Shown here: piece after piece, positions 49,309 through 59,020 of the stretch | How positions within the stretch are numbered: position 1 is the first letter of the stretch | Layout of the letters: each line of letters begins with the position of its first letter | Origin: Paracoccus sp. C2R09 | Lineage (GTDB): Bacteria; Pseudomonadota; Alphaproteobacteria; Rhodobacterales; Rhodobacteraceae | NCBI RefSeq assembly: GCF_018860625.1 | Contig: NZ_JAHKQB010000029.1 | Span: 1-64,000 of the forward strand | Direction of reading: 5' to 3' | DNA length: 64,000 bases | The notes under the pieces: generated by a model | Database searches by the model: none | Told to the model about the DNA's origin: nothing | What the model saw: the letters and a program-made list of their open reading frames with translations, nothing else | Translations under genes and position numbers: made by a program

Positions 49309-49505
49309 TAGGACCCGCGAACATCGCAACTATAAACACCATTCAATAAGCATTTGTATTTTCCAAAACTCAAGCAAATTGAGCCTTCGTTCATGAAACA
49401 TGGGTTTTTTGTGGCAGATCGGCGGGCCTCGGGTGCTTGGGGCTGGACCTGTAGGCATCTTGCATGCCAATCATGGCGCGGTTTTGACAGCTTGGACGGC
49501 ACGGC

Positions 49506-50090
49506 ATGCCCTTTACCATCGCGATCGACGGACCTGCGGCCTCGGGCAAGGGGACGATCTCGCGCGCGATCTCGGCGCATTTCGGGTTCCGGCATCTGGA
49601 TACGGGGCTGCTCTATCGGGCGATCGGGGCGATGGGCGGCGATCCGATCGCCGCCGCGCGCGCATTGGTGCCGCAGGATCTGGACCGGGCCGATCTGCGC
49701 ACGGCCGAAGCGGGGCAGGCGGCCAGCCGCGTCGCCGTCATCCCCGAGGTGCGCGCGGCGCTGGTCGATTTCCAGCGGCGCTTCGCGCTGGAGGAGCCGG
49801 GCGCGGTGCTGGACGGCCGCGATATCGGATCGGTGATCTGTCCGGACGCGCGGGTGAAGCTCTATGTCATCGCCTCGGACGAGGTGCGCGCGGCACGTCG
49901 CGCGGCCGAGCTGGGCGCCGACCCCGCGCAGATGCTGATCGAACTGCGGGAACGCGACCGTCGCGACAGCGAACGTGCGACGGCCCCCTTGCGCCCTGCC
50001 GATGACGCGATCGTCCTAGACACCAGCAGCCTGACCATCGATCAGGCCGTCGAACGTGCCATCGCCGAGGTTGCGCGCGCCCGCGGTTAA
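49506..50090 (+). CDS. cmk: cytidylate kinase
   Basis: A 194-residue kinase phosphorylating CMP and dCMP. The P-loop '[18 protein letters not shown]', '[17 protein letters not shown]', '[20 protein letters not shown]' and '[17 protein letters not shown]' are the family signatures. It is shorter than the usual 210-225 residues, consistent with a reduced NMP-binding domain. In many bacteria it precedes rpsA; here it converges on the adenine deaminase gene, with a few bases of overlap at the stops. Confidence 0.92.
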   Translation: MPFTIAIDGPAASGKGTISRAISAHFGFRHLDTGLLYRAIGAMGGDPIAAARALVPQDLDRADLRTAEAGQAASRVAVIPEVRAALVDFQRRFALEEPGAVLDGRDIGSVICPDARVKLYVIASDEVRAARRAAELGADPAQMLIELRERDRRDSERATAPLRPADDAIVLDTSSLTIDQAVERAIAEVARARG

Positions 50091-51781
50091 CCGATGATCT
50101 CGAACCTGTTCACATCGACCATGCCGCGGTCGGTGATCTTCAGCGCCGGGATCACCGGCAGGGCCAGGAAGGCCAGCTGAAGGAACGGCTCTTCCAGGGT
50201 CGTGCCCAGGGTGCGGGCGGCGGCGCGCAGGTCGATCAGCCGGTCGCGCACGTCCTCGAACGGGCCAAGGCTCATGAGGCCCGCGATGGGCAGGGGCAGT
50301 TCGGCCAGCACGCGTCCGTCGCGGACGACGACGAAGCCGCCCTCGATTTCCGACAGGCGGTTCGCGGCCAGCGCCATGTCGTCGTAATCCATGCCCACCA
50401 CCGCGATGTTGTGATGGTCGTGGCAGACGGTCGAGGCGATGGCGCCATGCCGCAGCCCGAAGCCCTGCACGAAACCCGTGGCGATGTTGCCGTTCTTGCC
50501 GTGACGCTCGACCACGGCGATGCGGACCAGGTCGCGGTCGGCATCGGGGCGCTTGTCGCCATCGACCGGCGCGATGTGGTGGGTCAGGTGTTCGGTGATG
50601 ATCTTGCCTTCGAGGATGCCGATCACCGGCGTCTCCTCGGCATTGCCGCTGCAGCGGAAATCCTGCGGGGCGAGCACGGGTGCCTTGACCGACTCGCGCC
50701 CCGGTGCCGCGACATGCCCGCGCGCGCCAAGCGCCGCGTCATCCACCACGCGCCCGCCCGCGATCACCAGCGATGCCCGGCAGTCGGCCAGATCGGGCAT
50801 TGCCACGATATCGGCGCGCAGCCCCGGCGCGATCAACCCGCGATCCTTCAGGCCGAACGCCTCGGCCGCCGACAGGCTGGCCGCGCGATAGACGGCCAGC
50901 GGCGGCACGCCGCGCGCGATCAGGCGGCGGATCATGTAATCCAGATGCCCGTGTTCGTCGATGTCCAGCGGGTTCCGGTCGTCAGTGCAAAGGCACATGT
51001 AGGGGCTGGTGCGTTCGTCCAACAGGGGTGCCAACGCTTCCAGGTCCTTGCTGACGGACCCTTCGCGGATCAGCACGCGCATGCCCTTCTGCAGCTTCTC
51101 GCGCGCCTCCTCGGCGGTGGTGGCCTCGTGTTCGGTGCGGATTCCGGCGGCGACATAGGCGTTCAGGTCGCGGCCCCGCAGCTGCGGGCAATGCCCGTCG
51201 ACATGACCGCCCGCGAACAGGCGCAGCTTGGCCATCGCCGCCGGATCGCGGTGGATCACGCCGGGATAGTTCATGAACTCGGCCAGCCCGATCCCCGAGG
51301 GGTGGTTCATCACCTGCGCCAGATCCCCGGCCTCGATCCGCGCGCCGGCGGTCTCCATCTCGGTCGAGGGGACGCAGCTGGACAGCTGCACGCGCAGGTC
51401 CATCATCACATGCGCCGATGCGTCCTGGAAATACCGGATGCCGTCCAGCCCGATGACGTTGGCGATCTCGTGCGGGTCGCAGATGGCCGTGGTGACGCCG
51501 CGCGGGGTCACGCAGCGGTCGAATTCGAAGGGCGTGACGAGGCTGCTTTCGACATGCAGATGCGTATCGATGAAGCCCGGCACCAGCACCATGCCCGACA
51601 CGTCGATCACCTGCGCGCCGTCGTAATCGGCAGCGATGCCCGCGATCCGGTCGCCGCAGATCGCGACATCGCCTTCCAGCAGGTCGCCCGTGATCAGGTC
51701 CAGAACGCGCCCGCCCCGCAGGACCAGGTCGGCCTGCATGTCACCCCGGGCCTGCGCGATGCGGCGTTCCAGATCGTCCAT
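50087..51781 (-). CDS. ade: adenine deaminase
   Basis: A 564-residue amidohydrolase converting adenine to hypoxanthine and ammonia in purine salvage. The metal-binding start '[16 protein letters not shown]', '[14 protein letters not shown]', '[11 protein letters not shown]' and '[11 protein letters not shown]' fit the AdeC type, and the C-terminal part shows '[20 protein letters not shown]', also diagnostic. I chose ATG 51781, because the in-frame start further upstream would include the ribosome-binding site. It lies 73 bases downstream of hisH on the same strand and may be cotranscribed. Confidence 0.92.
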   Translation of the reverse strand: MDDLERRIAQARGDMQADLVLRGGRVLDLITGDLLEGDVAICGDRIAGIAADYDGAQVIDVSGMVLVPGFIDTHLHVESSLVTPFEFDRCVTPRGVTTAICDPHEIANVIGLDGIRYFQDASAHVMMDLRVQLSSCVPSTEMETAGARIEAGDLAQVMNHPSGIGLAEFMNYPGVIHRDPAAMAKLRLFAGGHVDGHCPQLRGRDLNAYVAAGIRTEHEATTAEEAREKLQKGMRVLIREGSVSKDLEALAPLLDERTSPYMCLCTDDRNPLDIDEHGHLDYMIRRLIARGVPPLAVYRAASLSAAEAFGLKDRGLIAPGLRADIVAMPDLADCRASLVIAGGRVVDDAALGARGHVAAPGRESVKAPVLAPQDFRCSGNAEETPVIGILEGKIITEHLTHHIAPVDGDKRPDADRDLVRIAVVERHGKNGNIATGFVQGFGLRHGAIASTVCHDHHNIAVVGMDYDDMALAANRLSEIEGGFVVVRDGRVLAELPLPIAGLMSLGPFEDVRDRLIDLRAAARTLGTTLEEPFLQLAFLALPVIPALKITDRGMVDVNRFEIIG

Positions 51782-51853
51782 GTCGTCATCCCCTTGAATT
51801 GAAGGAAACAACAAACCGGAATGCGGGGGCCGCGTCCAGCCCCCGCGGCCGCT

Positions 51854-52483
51854 TCAGGGGTTCCAGCGCAGGAAGTTCGCGATCAGGCGCAGCCCGATAT
51901 CCTGCGATTTTTCAGGGTGGAACTGGGTGCCCACGATATTGTCGCGCCCGACGACTGCCGTGACGGGCCCGCCATATTCGACATGGGCCAGCAGATGCGC
52001 GGGATCGGCCACGCGGAAATGCCAGCTGTGCACGAAATAGGCGTGATCGCCCGTGCGTATGCCGTCCAGCACCGGGTGGGGGTGATCGACGACCAGATCG
52101 TTCCAGCCCATATGCGGCACCTTGAGATCGGGCGCGTCGATGGAAACGACCTCTCCTCCGATCCAGTCGAGGCCGGGGGTCTGGCGGTATTCATGCCCGG
52201 TCGAGGCCAGCATCTGCATGCCGACGCAGATCCCCATGAAGGGCTTGCCCTGGACCAGCACCGCCTCGCGCAGGGCCTCGGCCATGCCGTCCACCTCGCC
52301 CAGTGCCGTGCGGCAGGCGGGAAAGGCGCCGTCGCCCGGCAGGACGATGCGGTCGGCCTTCATCGCGGTTTCGGGGTCCGAGGTGACGATCACCTCGGCG
52401 CCGATGTCGTGGCCCATCTTCTGGAAGGCCTTTTCGGCGGAATGCAGGTTCCCGCTGTCGTAATCGACCAGTGCGACGCGCAT
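51854..52483 (-). CDS. hisH: imidazole glycerol phosphate synthase, glutamine amidotransferase subunit
   Basis: A 209-residue class I glutamine amidotransferase that supplies ammonia to HisF in histidine synthesis. The nucleophile Cys is in 'FMGICVGMQML', and the His and Glu of the triad in 'GTQFHPEKSQDIG'. The ATG overlaps the hisB stop by one base (TGATG), so the two are coupled. HisF and HisA are not in the window, unlike the common hisB-hisH-hisA-hisF arrangement. Confidence 0.95.
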   Translation of the reverse strand: MRVALVDYDSGNLHSAEKAFQKMGHDIGAEVIVTSDPETAMKADRIVLPGDGAFPACRTALGEVDGMAEALREAVLVQGKPFMGICVGMQMLASTGHEYRQTPGLDWIGGEVVSIDAPDLKVPHMGWNDLVVDHPHPVLDGIRTGDHAYFVHSWHFRVADPAHLLAHVEYGGPVTAVVGRDNIVGTQFHPEKSQDIGLRLIANFLRWNP

Positions 52484-53070
52484 CACAGGGCCCCCTTGGT
52501 CGAAGGCAGGACGCCCGCCATGCGGGGATCGGGTTCGACCGCCTCGCGCAGGGCGCGGGCCACGGCCTTGAACGCGGCCTCGGCGATGTGGTGGCTGTTC
52601 AGCCCGTGGATGCGGTCCACATGCAGCGTGATGCCGCCATGGGTGGACAGCGCCTGGAAGAACTCGCGGACCAGTTCGGTGTCGAAGCTGCCGATCTTCT
52701 CGGTCGGGAAATCGACGTTCCAGACCAGGAAGGCACGGCCCGACAGGTCCAGCGCCGCGGCGATCTGCGCATCGTCCATCGCCAGGTGGAACCGGCCATA
52801 GCGGCGGATGCCCGTCTTGTCGCCCAATGCCCGAACCAGGGCCTGACCGATGGCGATGCCCGTATCTTCGACCGTGTGGTGGTCGTCGATATGCAGGTCG
52901 CCCGTGGCGCGGATGGTCATGTCGATCAGCGAATGGCGGGCCAGCTGGTCCAGCATGTGATCGAAGAAGCCCACGCCGGTCTGGTTGTCATAGACGCCGG
53001 TGCCGTCGAGGTTCAGCGTGACCTCGATCTTCGTCTCGGCAGTGGTGCGGGTGATCGTCGCCTGACGCAT
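52483..53070 (-). CDS. hisB: imidazoleglycerol-phosphate dehydratase
   Basis: A 195-residue manganese-dependent dehydratase of histidine synthesis. The repeated metal motifs '[14 protein letters not shown]' and '[14 protein letters not shown]' and the later '[15 protein letters not shown]' match the monofunctional enzyme. AGGAAGGA precedes the ATG. It is coupled to hisH downstream. Confidence 0.96.
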   Translation of the reverse strand: MRQATITRTTAETKIEVTLNLDGTGVYDNQTGVGFFDHMLDQLARHSLIDMTIRATGDLHIDDHHTVEDTGIAIGQALVRALGDKTGIRRYGRFHLAMDDAQIAAALDLSGRAFLVWNVDFPTEKIGSFDTELVREFFQALSTHGGITLHVDRIHGLNSHHIAEAAFKAVARALREAVEPDPRMAGVLPSTKGAL

Positions 53071-53117
53071 GGGGTGTCCTTCCTGATTGCCCGCGCCTTA
53101 TAGGCCGGGCAGCACCG

Positions 53118-54455
53118 TCAGCCAAGATGCACCTGACCGGCCGGGTATCGCACCCGCGGCACCATCCGCGTCGCCAGGAAGAACCCGAGCGTCAGCGGAC
53201 CCACCCGCCCGAGGAACATGACGACCATGATGACCGCGCGCCCGAAATCGTTCAGTTCCCCGGTATAGCCGCGCGACAGGCCGGTCGTGCCGAAGGCGGA
53301 TGCGACCTCGAAGGCGATATCCACGAATTCGCCGTCATGGCTGATCGTCAGCATGAACATCGCGGTGAAGACCACCATCGACGCGATAGAGATCAGCGCC
53401 ATCGCCTTCAGCACGTCGCCAAGCGGGATGGACCGCCCGAAGGCCCAGATCTCGGTCCGGCGGCGCAGGAAGGCGATCGTGGCCAGCACCATGACCACAA
53501 CGGTCGTGACCTTCAGCCCGCCCGCCGTCGATGTGGGGCCGCCGCCGATGATCATCAGCGCCATGTACAGAAGCGACGTCGAATCGTGCAGCCCCCCGAT
53601 ATCGGTCGAATTGAAGCCCGCCGTGCGGGGCGTGACCCCCTGGAACCAGGCGACCGTCAGCCGCGCGGTCGCGCTGTCGTATCGCGCCAGCGTGGCGGGG
53701 TTGTTCCATTCCAGGATCGCGGTCAGCCCGACCCCCAGAACGATCAGCACGGCGGTGCCCACGACCATCAGCCGGGTGTGCAGGCTCCACCCCCGCCAGA
53801 AGCGGCGGTTCGCGATGTCGCCCACCACCACGTATCCGATGCCGCCAAGGATGAAGAGACCGGGGATCACTACGTTCACGACCGGGTCCAGCGCGTAATC
53901 CGTCAGCCCCGCCGAGAAGGTCGAAAAACCCGCATTGTTGAAGGCGGATACCGAATGGAAGATCGCGTGCCACAGTCCCTGGGCCAGTCCGTGACGGGGC
54001 ATGAAGGACAGGCACAGCAGCATCGCGCCCGCGATCTCGGCCATCAGGACGACGCGCAGGATGGTCCAGACCAGCGCCGTCAGCTTGCTGTAGGAGGTCT
54101 GGTTCAGATCCTCGCGCAAGTAGGCGCCGTGGGTGATGCCGATGGGCAGGCCAAGCGCGGACCAGACCATGACCGCGAAGGTCATCAGTCCCAGCCCGCC
54201 CAGTTGGACCAGCACCGCCACGACAAGCTGGCCCCAGAAGGTCAGCACCGTTTCGGTGTCGATCACCGCCAGCCCCGTCACCGTCACCGCCGAGGTCGAG
54301 GTGAACAGCGCATCCATCAGCGTGATCGGCACCCGCGCCATCGGCGGCAGCATCAGGGCCAGCCCGCCCAGCAGGATCAGCGCAAGGTATCCCGCTGCCA
54401 GAACCGCGGGCGGCGGCGTCCGCGCCAGCCAGCGCGACAACCAGCGCATCCTCAC
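53118..54455 (-). CDS. TrkH/KtrB-type potassium uptake membrane subunit
   Basis: A 445-residue ion channel-like protein with four pore-loop repeats, each with the selectivity glycine: 'TSTSAVTVTGL', 'SAFNNAGFS', 'VTPRTAGFNST' and 'ASAFGTTGLSRG'. It moves K+ (and possibly Na+) inward together with the regulatory TrkA/KtrA protein encoded just upstream. The GTG at 54455 overlaps the stop of that gene; ATG 54449 is the other candidate. The size is that of KtrB rather than the longer TrkH. Confidence 0.92.
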   Translation of the reverse strand: MRMRWLSRWLARTPPPAVLAAGYLALILLGGLALMLPPMARVPITLMDALFTSTSAVTVTGLAVIDTETVLTFWGQLVVAVLVQLGGLGLMTFAVMVWSALGLPIGITHGAYLREDLNQTSYSKLTALVWTILRVVLMAEIAGAMLLCLSFMPRHGLAQGLWHAIFHSVSAFNNAGFSTFSAGLTDYALDPVVNVVIPGLFILGGIGYVVVGDIANRRFWRGWSLHTRLMVVGTAVLIVLGVGLTAILEWNNPATLARYDSATARLTVAWFQGVTPRTAGFNSTDIGGLHDSTSLLYMALMIIGGGPTSTAGGLKVTTVVVMVLATIAFLRRRTEIWAFGRSIPLGDVLKAMALISIASMVVFTAMFMLTISHDGEFVDIAFEVASAFGTTGLSRGYTGELNDFGRAVIMVVMFLGRVGPLTLGFFLATRMVPRVRYPAGQVHLG

Positions 54456-55108
54456 AGCTGGTCGCCGAAACGCGTCAGGTCGGGGCGCTTGCCCAGCAGC
54501 AGCAGGCGGTCGTTGGCCTGAAGCGGCCGGTCGTCCAGCCGCAGGTTGCAGAACTCGGTCCCGCGCATCAGGCCCAGCACCTCGATCCCCTTGCCGATGT
54601 TCAGATCCTTCAGATGCCGCCCTGCCAGTCGCTGGGGGATCAGCAGGTTCACGACCGAAAAGCCGTTCCCCAGGCTGACGTAATCCTGCACCGCCGGGTT
54701 GTTCAGCATCTGCGCGGTGTGGCGGCCCATCTCCAGCCCCGGCATGACGACGCGGTCCGCACCGATCTTGGACAGGATGCGGTGGTGGGTCCGGCTCTCG
54801 GCCTTGGCCCAGACGGTGCCCACGCCGATCAGGCGCAGGTTCATCGCCGCGATCACGTTGCTTTCCAGGTCGTTCCCGATGGACACCAGGCCCACATCGT
54901 AGCGGTCGATCCCCGCCTCGCGCAGCGCGCCCTCGTCGGTGGCATCCAGGATCACCGACTGGGGCAGGGTCTCGGCCAGGGCCGCGACGCGGCGCGGATC
55001 CTTGTCCACACCCATGACCCGGTTGCCGAAACGCGCAAGCTCGGACGCGACGACGCTGCCGAACGAGCCGAGCCCGATGACCACGAAACTTCTGGACTGC
55101 TTTCCCAT
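54452..55108 (-). CDS. TrkA/KtrA-type potassium regulator (RCK protein)
   Basis: A 218-residue soluble protein. The N-terminal Rossmann nucleotide-binding domain is 'SFVVIGLGSFGSVVASELAR' with the GxGxxG fingerprint and 'VMGVDKDPRR'; a C-terminal TrkA-C domain follows ('GRHLKDLNIGKGIEVLGLM', 'NDRLLLLGKRPDL'). With one RCK unit it resembles KtrA more than the double-domain E. coli TrkA. It gates the membrane subunit in response to ATP/ADP or NAD(H). It precedes that gene, with overlap. Confidence 0.92.
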   Translation of the reverse strand: MGKQSRSFVVIGLGSFGSVVASELARFGNRVMGVDKDPRRVAALAETLPQSVILDATDEGALREAGIDRYDVGLVSIGNDLESNVIAAMNLRLIGVGTVWAKAESRTHHRILSKIGADRVVMPGLEMGRHTAQMLNNPAVQDYVSLGNGFSVVNLLIPQRLAGRHLKDLNIGKGIEVLGLMRGTEFCNLRLDDRPLQANDRLLLLGKRPDLTRFGDQL

Positions 55109-55333
55109 CCCGCCACCATCAAGGGCAAAAACCCGCGGATGCTGTATCCCTGCGCAATGCGAAGTCAAGCGCGACCGAAGGTCGGGGAAATGGGAACTTT
55201 CCACCCGCAGGTGGCCTTTCTGACCCAAATGTGAGAGTAACCTCGCGTTCCGAAGGCGGGTATCCGCCCATGGTCTGTCGTCACGAACGGCAACGGACCT
55301 CAAACCCGATCTAGATCTATCTGAAAGGGACAG

Positions 55334-57136
55334 ATGTCACAGCCGCCAAACAAACCGCCCGAGGGGCCGGGCAAGCCGAAGGCCCCCCGCGATCTGACCC
55401 GCGAACAGGACGCCCTGTCCGGTCGCGTGCCCCCGCGCGCCGAAAAGCAGGCCCCCAAGCCCGGGCCCGCCACCCCCGAGCCCGCAGCCTCCGATATCGC
55501 GGTCGATGACAGCGGCGTCGAGGCCCTTCCCGAACCCGAGGGCCCGACCGAGATCATCGAGACCGATTACGAGATCGGTCAGGACAATATCGAAGGGCGC
55601 GCGCCCATTCCCTTCGACATCCACAACCCGGTCTTCGGCATCTCGGCCGCCGCGGTGGTGCTGTTCACCGTTCTGACCATCTTCTTCGCCGATCAGGCCG
55701 AACCCCTGTTCGCCGGCATCCGGGGTGCGATCACCTCGAATCTCGACTGGTTCTTCATGCTGGCAGGCAACATCTTCGTGCTGTTGTGCCTGGCGCTGAT
55801 CGTGTCGCCGCTTGGCAAGGTCCGCCTGGGCGGACCGGAAGCCACGCCCGATTTCAGCCTGTCGGGCTGGTTCGCGATGCTGTTTGCGGCAGGCATGGGC
55901 ATCGGCCTGATGTTCTATGGCGTGTCCGAGCCGCTGGGCCATTTCGAGGCCGCGCTGGGCGGTCCCGTCATGGAGAACGGCGTGCGGACCGACTGGGCCC
56001 CGCTTGACGGTGCTGCAGGCGATCAGGCGGGCGCGATCCGTCTGGGCATGGCCGCGACGATCTTCCACTGGGGTCTGCACCCCTGGGCGGTCTATGCCAT
56101 CGTCGCGCTGGCGCTTGGCCTGTTCGCCTACAACAAGGGCCTGCCGCTGACGCTGCGCTCGGTCTTCTATCCGATCTTCGGGGAACGGATCTGGGGCTGG
56201 CCGGGTCACATCATCGACGTGCTGGCCGTGCTTGCGACGATCTTCGGGCTTGCGACCTCGTTGGGTCTGGGCGCGGAACAGGCGACCGCCGGCCTGGCGG
56301 ACCTGTTCGGCATTCCGGACGGCATGACGACCAAGGTGGTCCTTATTTTGGCCATCACGCTTGTCGCCACCATGTCGGTCGTGCTGGGCGTGGAAAAGGG
56401 CGTAAAGCGCCTGTCCGAGCTGAACATGATCCTGGCGATCCTGCTTCTGGCCTTTGTCATTCTGGTCGGTCCGACCATCGCGATCCTGACGGGCTTCTTC
56501 AAGAATCTCGGCACCTACGCGGCCGAGCTGATCCCGCTGTCGAATCCCTTCGGCCGCAGCGACGACAACTTCCGCCAGGGCTGGACCGCCTTCTACTGGG
56601 CATGGTGGATCAGCTGGTCGCCCTTCGTCGGCATGTTCATCGCCCGCGTCTCGCGCGGTCGTTCGGTGCGCGAATTCCTGATCGCCGTGCTGATCGTGCC
56701 CTCGGTCATCTCGGTCCTGTGGATGACGGCGCTTGGCGGAACCGCGATCGACATGACGCTGGAAGGTTTCTCGGGGATCACGGATGCGGCGCTGGAACTG
56801 AAGCTGTTCGAGATGCTGTCGCAGCTGCCCCTGTCGTCGATCACCAGCTTCATCGGCATCGTGCTGGTCATCGTGTTCTTCGTCACCTCGTCGGATTCGG
56901 GATCGCTGGTCATCGACACGATCGCCGCCGGCGGCAAGGTCAACGCCCCCGTGCCGCAGCGCATCTTCTGGTGCGTGGTCGAGGGGCTGATCGCCATCTC
57001 GCTGCTTGTCGGCGGGGGACTGATCGCGCTTCAGGCCATGGCGGTCTCGACCGGGCTGCCCTTCACCATCGTCCTTCTGGGGGCCTGCTGGGCCATCGTG
57101 AAGGGTCTGATGGCCGAACGGCGGGAACTTGCCTGA
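55334..57136 (+). CDS. BCCT-family betaine/choline transporter
   Basis: A 600-residue secondary transporter with twelve predicted helices. The family glycine motif 'FAAGMGIGLMFYGVSEP', the substrate-site segment 'FYWAWWISWSPFVGMFIARV' and 'VTSSDSGSLVIDTIAAGG' are present. BCCT members take up glycine betaine, choline or carnitine with Na+ or H+ for osmoprotection. The first 95 residues are a Pro/Glu-rich disordered extension, unusual in length. AAAGGGA lies 5 bases before the ATG. It follows a K+ uptake system, so the two osmotic responses sit side by side. Confidence 0.93.
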   Translation: MSQPPNKPPEGPGKPKAPRDLTREQDALSGRVPPRAEKQAPKPGPATPEPAASDIAVDDSGVEALPEPEGPTEIIETDYEIGQDNIEGRAPIPFDIHNPVFGISAAAVVLFTVLTIFFADQAEPLFAGIRGAITSNLDWFFMLAGNIFVLLCLALIVSPLGKVRLGGPEATPDFSLSGWFAMLFAAGMGIGLMFYGVSEPLGHFEAALGGPVMENGVRTDWAPLDGAAGDQAGAIRLGMAATIFHWGLHPWAVYAIVALALGLFAYNKGLPLTLRSVFYPIFGERIWGWPGHIIDVLAVLATIFGLATSLGLGAEQATAGLADLFGIPDGMTTKVVLILAITLVATMSVVLGVEKGVKRLSELNMILAILLLAFVILVGPTIAILTGFFKNLGTYAAELIPLSNPFGRSDDNFRQGWTAFYWAWWISWSPFVGMFIARVSRGRSVREFLIAVLIVPSVISVLWMTALGGTAIDMTLEGFSGITDAALELKLFEMLSQLPLSSITSFIGIVLVIVFFVTSSDSGSLVIDTIAAGGKVNAPVPQRIFWCVVEGLIAISLLVGGGLIALQAMAVSTGLPFTIVLLGACWAIVKGLMAERRELA

Positions 57137-57151
57137 TCGGGCAACATGAAC

Positions 57152-57185
57152 GAACGGGCGGGCGGGATTTCCCGCCCGTTCTTGT
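57152..57185 (+). terminator. terminator of the BCCT gene
   Basis: GAACGGGCGGG, an 8-base loop, CCCGCCCGTTC, then TTGT: an 11-bp stem 15 bases after the stop. Confidence 0.8.
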
Positions 57186-57242
57186 ATCGGGCGGTCTTCG
57201 GTGCCACAACATTCTGGTAAAGACACCAGGGGACCTACGCCG

Positions 57243-57776
57243 ATGAGCGAGATTTCAGCCAGCGAACGCCGGCTCGGCGCAGCACTCGACAAGATCGACC
57301 GGCTTCTCGAGGCCCGCTCGATGCGGCCTGTCGCGGAGGATGGCGATCTGCGGGCCGAACTGGACCGCGAACGCGCCCTGAACGCCGAATTGCAGGCGCA
57401 GCTGCAGACCGCATCCGCACCCGAGGATCACGACCACGAGGGCGAGCTGGCCGATCTTCGATCGCGCCTGGACACGGCCGCGGAAAACGCCGCACGCCTG
57501 TCCGCCGCCAACGAGGAACTGACCACCGCAAACCGCAACCTGATCGACGCCCATGCGACCGGCGGCATCGGCGATGACGAGATGCGCGAGGCCCTCGAGG
57601 CCGAGGTGTCGGCCCTGCGTGCGGCCCGTGCAGCCGAGATGGCGCAGATGAGCGAGATCATGGCAGAGCTGGAACGCCTGCTGGGCGAGGATGCCGCCCC
57701 TGCCACTGACCCGCAGGAAGTGGTGGCCGACGGGGCGGGCCTGCCCGAAGACACGACCGACAGGCAGGAGGGCTGA
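57243..57776 (+). CDS. coiled-coil protein upstream of zapA
   Basis: A 177-residue, acidic, mostly helical protein: 'SASERRLGAALDKIDRLLEA' at the start, then heptad-rich helices ('ELDRERALNAELQAQL', 'ELADLRSRLDTAAENAARLS') and an Asp/Pro-rich tail. I recognise no named domain. It lies 3 bases upstream of zapA, so the pair is cotranscribed. In alphaproteobacteria a coiled-coil gene often precedes zapA; a partner role at the division ring (ZapB-like in shape) is possible but unproven. Confidence 0.65.
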   Translation: MSEISASERRLGAALDKIDRLLEARSMRPVAEDGDLRAELDRERALNAELQAQLQTASAPEDHDHEGELADLRSRLDTAAENAARLSAANEELTTANRNLIDAHATGGIGDDEMREALEAEVSALRAARAAEMAQMSEIMAELERLLGEDAAPATDPQEVVADGAGLPEDTTDRQEG

Positions 57777-57779
57777 CCC

Positions 57780-58157
57780 ATGGCCGAGGTTGATTTCACG
57801 ATCGGGCACAAGGAATACCGCGTCGGCGCCGCCGATGGCGAGGAACGGCTGCTGCAGCGCGCCGCCCAGCTTCTGGACGCCGAGGCGCAGCAGATCCTGT
57901 CGCAGGCGGGGCGCGTTCCCGAACCGCGGCTGCTGCTGCTGGCGGGGCTGATGCTGGCCGACCGCTTTGCCGCGATGGAGGATCGCGCCGAGAAGGCCGA
58001 GCGCCTTGCCGCCCGGCTTCAGCAGAACCCGCCCAAGGTCGAGGTTCCGGTCATCCCGCCCGAACTGAAGGAAAGCATGGCCGAACTGGCGGCCCGCGCC
58101 GAATCCCTGGCCGAACGCCTGTCCGAACAGGAAGAGGCGGCGAACCCCGCCCCCTGA
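57780..58157 (+). CDS. zapA: cell division protein ZapA
   Basis: A 125-residue protein. The N-terminal 'VDFTIGHKEYRVGAADGEE' beta hairpin and a long helical rest ('RLLQRAAQLLDAEAQQIL', 'RLLLLAGLMLADRFAAMEDR') match ZapA, which cross-links FtsZ filaments. The tail is a coiled coil. It is separated by 3 bases from the upstream coiled-coil gene. No 6S RNA fits in the short downstream gap. Confidence 0.85.
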   Translation: MAEVDFTIGHKEYRVGAADGEERLLQRAAQLLDAEAQQILSQAGRVPEPRLLLLAGLMLADRFAAMEDRAEKAERLAARLQQNPPKVEVPVIPPELKESMAELAARAESLAERLSEQEEAANPAP

Positions 58158-58182
58158 TCCGTCGCGGAAGGGCAGGGGCGGT

Positions 58183-58965
58183 TCAGTCGCCCTTGCCGTC
58201 GCCCAGGAAGGCCGCCAGCGTGTCGCCGACCGCATCGGCCGCATCGGCATGCAGCCAATGGCCCGCGCCCTTGATCGTCACCGTACGCGCCTGCGGGAAA
58301 TGCGCGCGAAGCGCAGCCTCGCCCGCTTCGGTGACATAGTCCGACAGCTCTCCCCTGATCTCCAGCACCTTGCCGGCAAAGCTGCCCTTGGGCGCATCCT
58401 CGGGCCAGCCGACGATCTGGGGCATGTATTCGCGCAGCGCGCTCAGGTTCAGCCGCCACGCGACGGGCTGGGCCTTCAGATCCAGGTTCTGCAGCAGGAA
58501 GGCCCGAACGCCGCGTTCGGGGACATGTTCGGCCAGCGCGCGGTCGGCCTCGGCGCGGCGGGTCATGGTCGCGATCTGCAGCGCCTCCATCGCATCGACG
58601 AAACGGGTCTGGTCGTGGCCATAGGCGATGGGCGCGATGTCCAGCACGGCCAGCCTGCGCACAAGTTCGGGATGTGTCAGCGCCAGCAGCATCGCGGCCT
58701 TGCCGCCCATCGAATGCCCGACCAGGTCGACGCGCCCGCCCAGATCGCCGATCAGCGCCGCCAGATCGCCCGCCAGCGCGGCATAGCTGGCATCGGGGTC
58801 GTGCGGGCTTTCGCCGTGATTGCGCAGGTCCACCGTGATGACGGGCCGGGTCTCGGCCAGCTTGCGGGCCTGCGCGCCCAGATTGCGGCCCTGGCCATAG
58901 AGGCCGTGGACCAGAAGGACGGGCAGCCCGTCCTGCGGACCGGAGATGGTGTGATTCAGCTTCAT
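58183..58965 (-). CDS. YbfF-like alpha/beta hydrolase (esterase)
   Basis: A 260-residue hydrolase with 'LVHGLYGQGRNLGAQA' (oxyanion region), 'TVDLRNHGESPHD', the nucleophile elbow 'DLVGHSMGGKAAMLLAL' and a C-terminal 'IKGAGHWLHADAADAV' with the catalytic His. This pattern is that of the YbfF esterase group, small acyl-ester or acyl-CoA hydrolases. The exact substrate is unknown. It converges on zapA with 25 bases between the stops. Confidence 0.88.
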   Translation of the reverse strand: MKLNHTISGPQDGLPVLLVHGLYGQGRNLGAQARKLAETRPVITVDLRNHGESPHDPDASYAALAGDLAALIGDLGGRVDLVGHSMGGKAAMLLALTHPELVRRLAVLDIAPIAYGHDQTRFVDAMEALQIATMTRRAEADRALAEHVPERGVRAFLLQNLDLKAQPVAWRLNLSALREYMPQIVGWPEDAPKGSFAGKVLEIRGELSDYVTEAGEAALRAHFPQARTVTIKGAGHWLHADAADAVGDTLAAFLGDGKGD

Positions 58966-59020
58966 TCCACATTGTTAGATCGTCTGGCGTCCGCCCGCCA
59001 TCCCGTCTAACCTGCCGCCC

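Noticed and set aside
58158..58182. A 6S RNA gene downstream of zapA, as found in many proteobacteria.
   Set aside because: Only 25 bases separate zapA from the convergent esterase gene, too little for the RNA.
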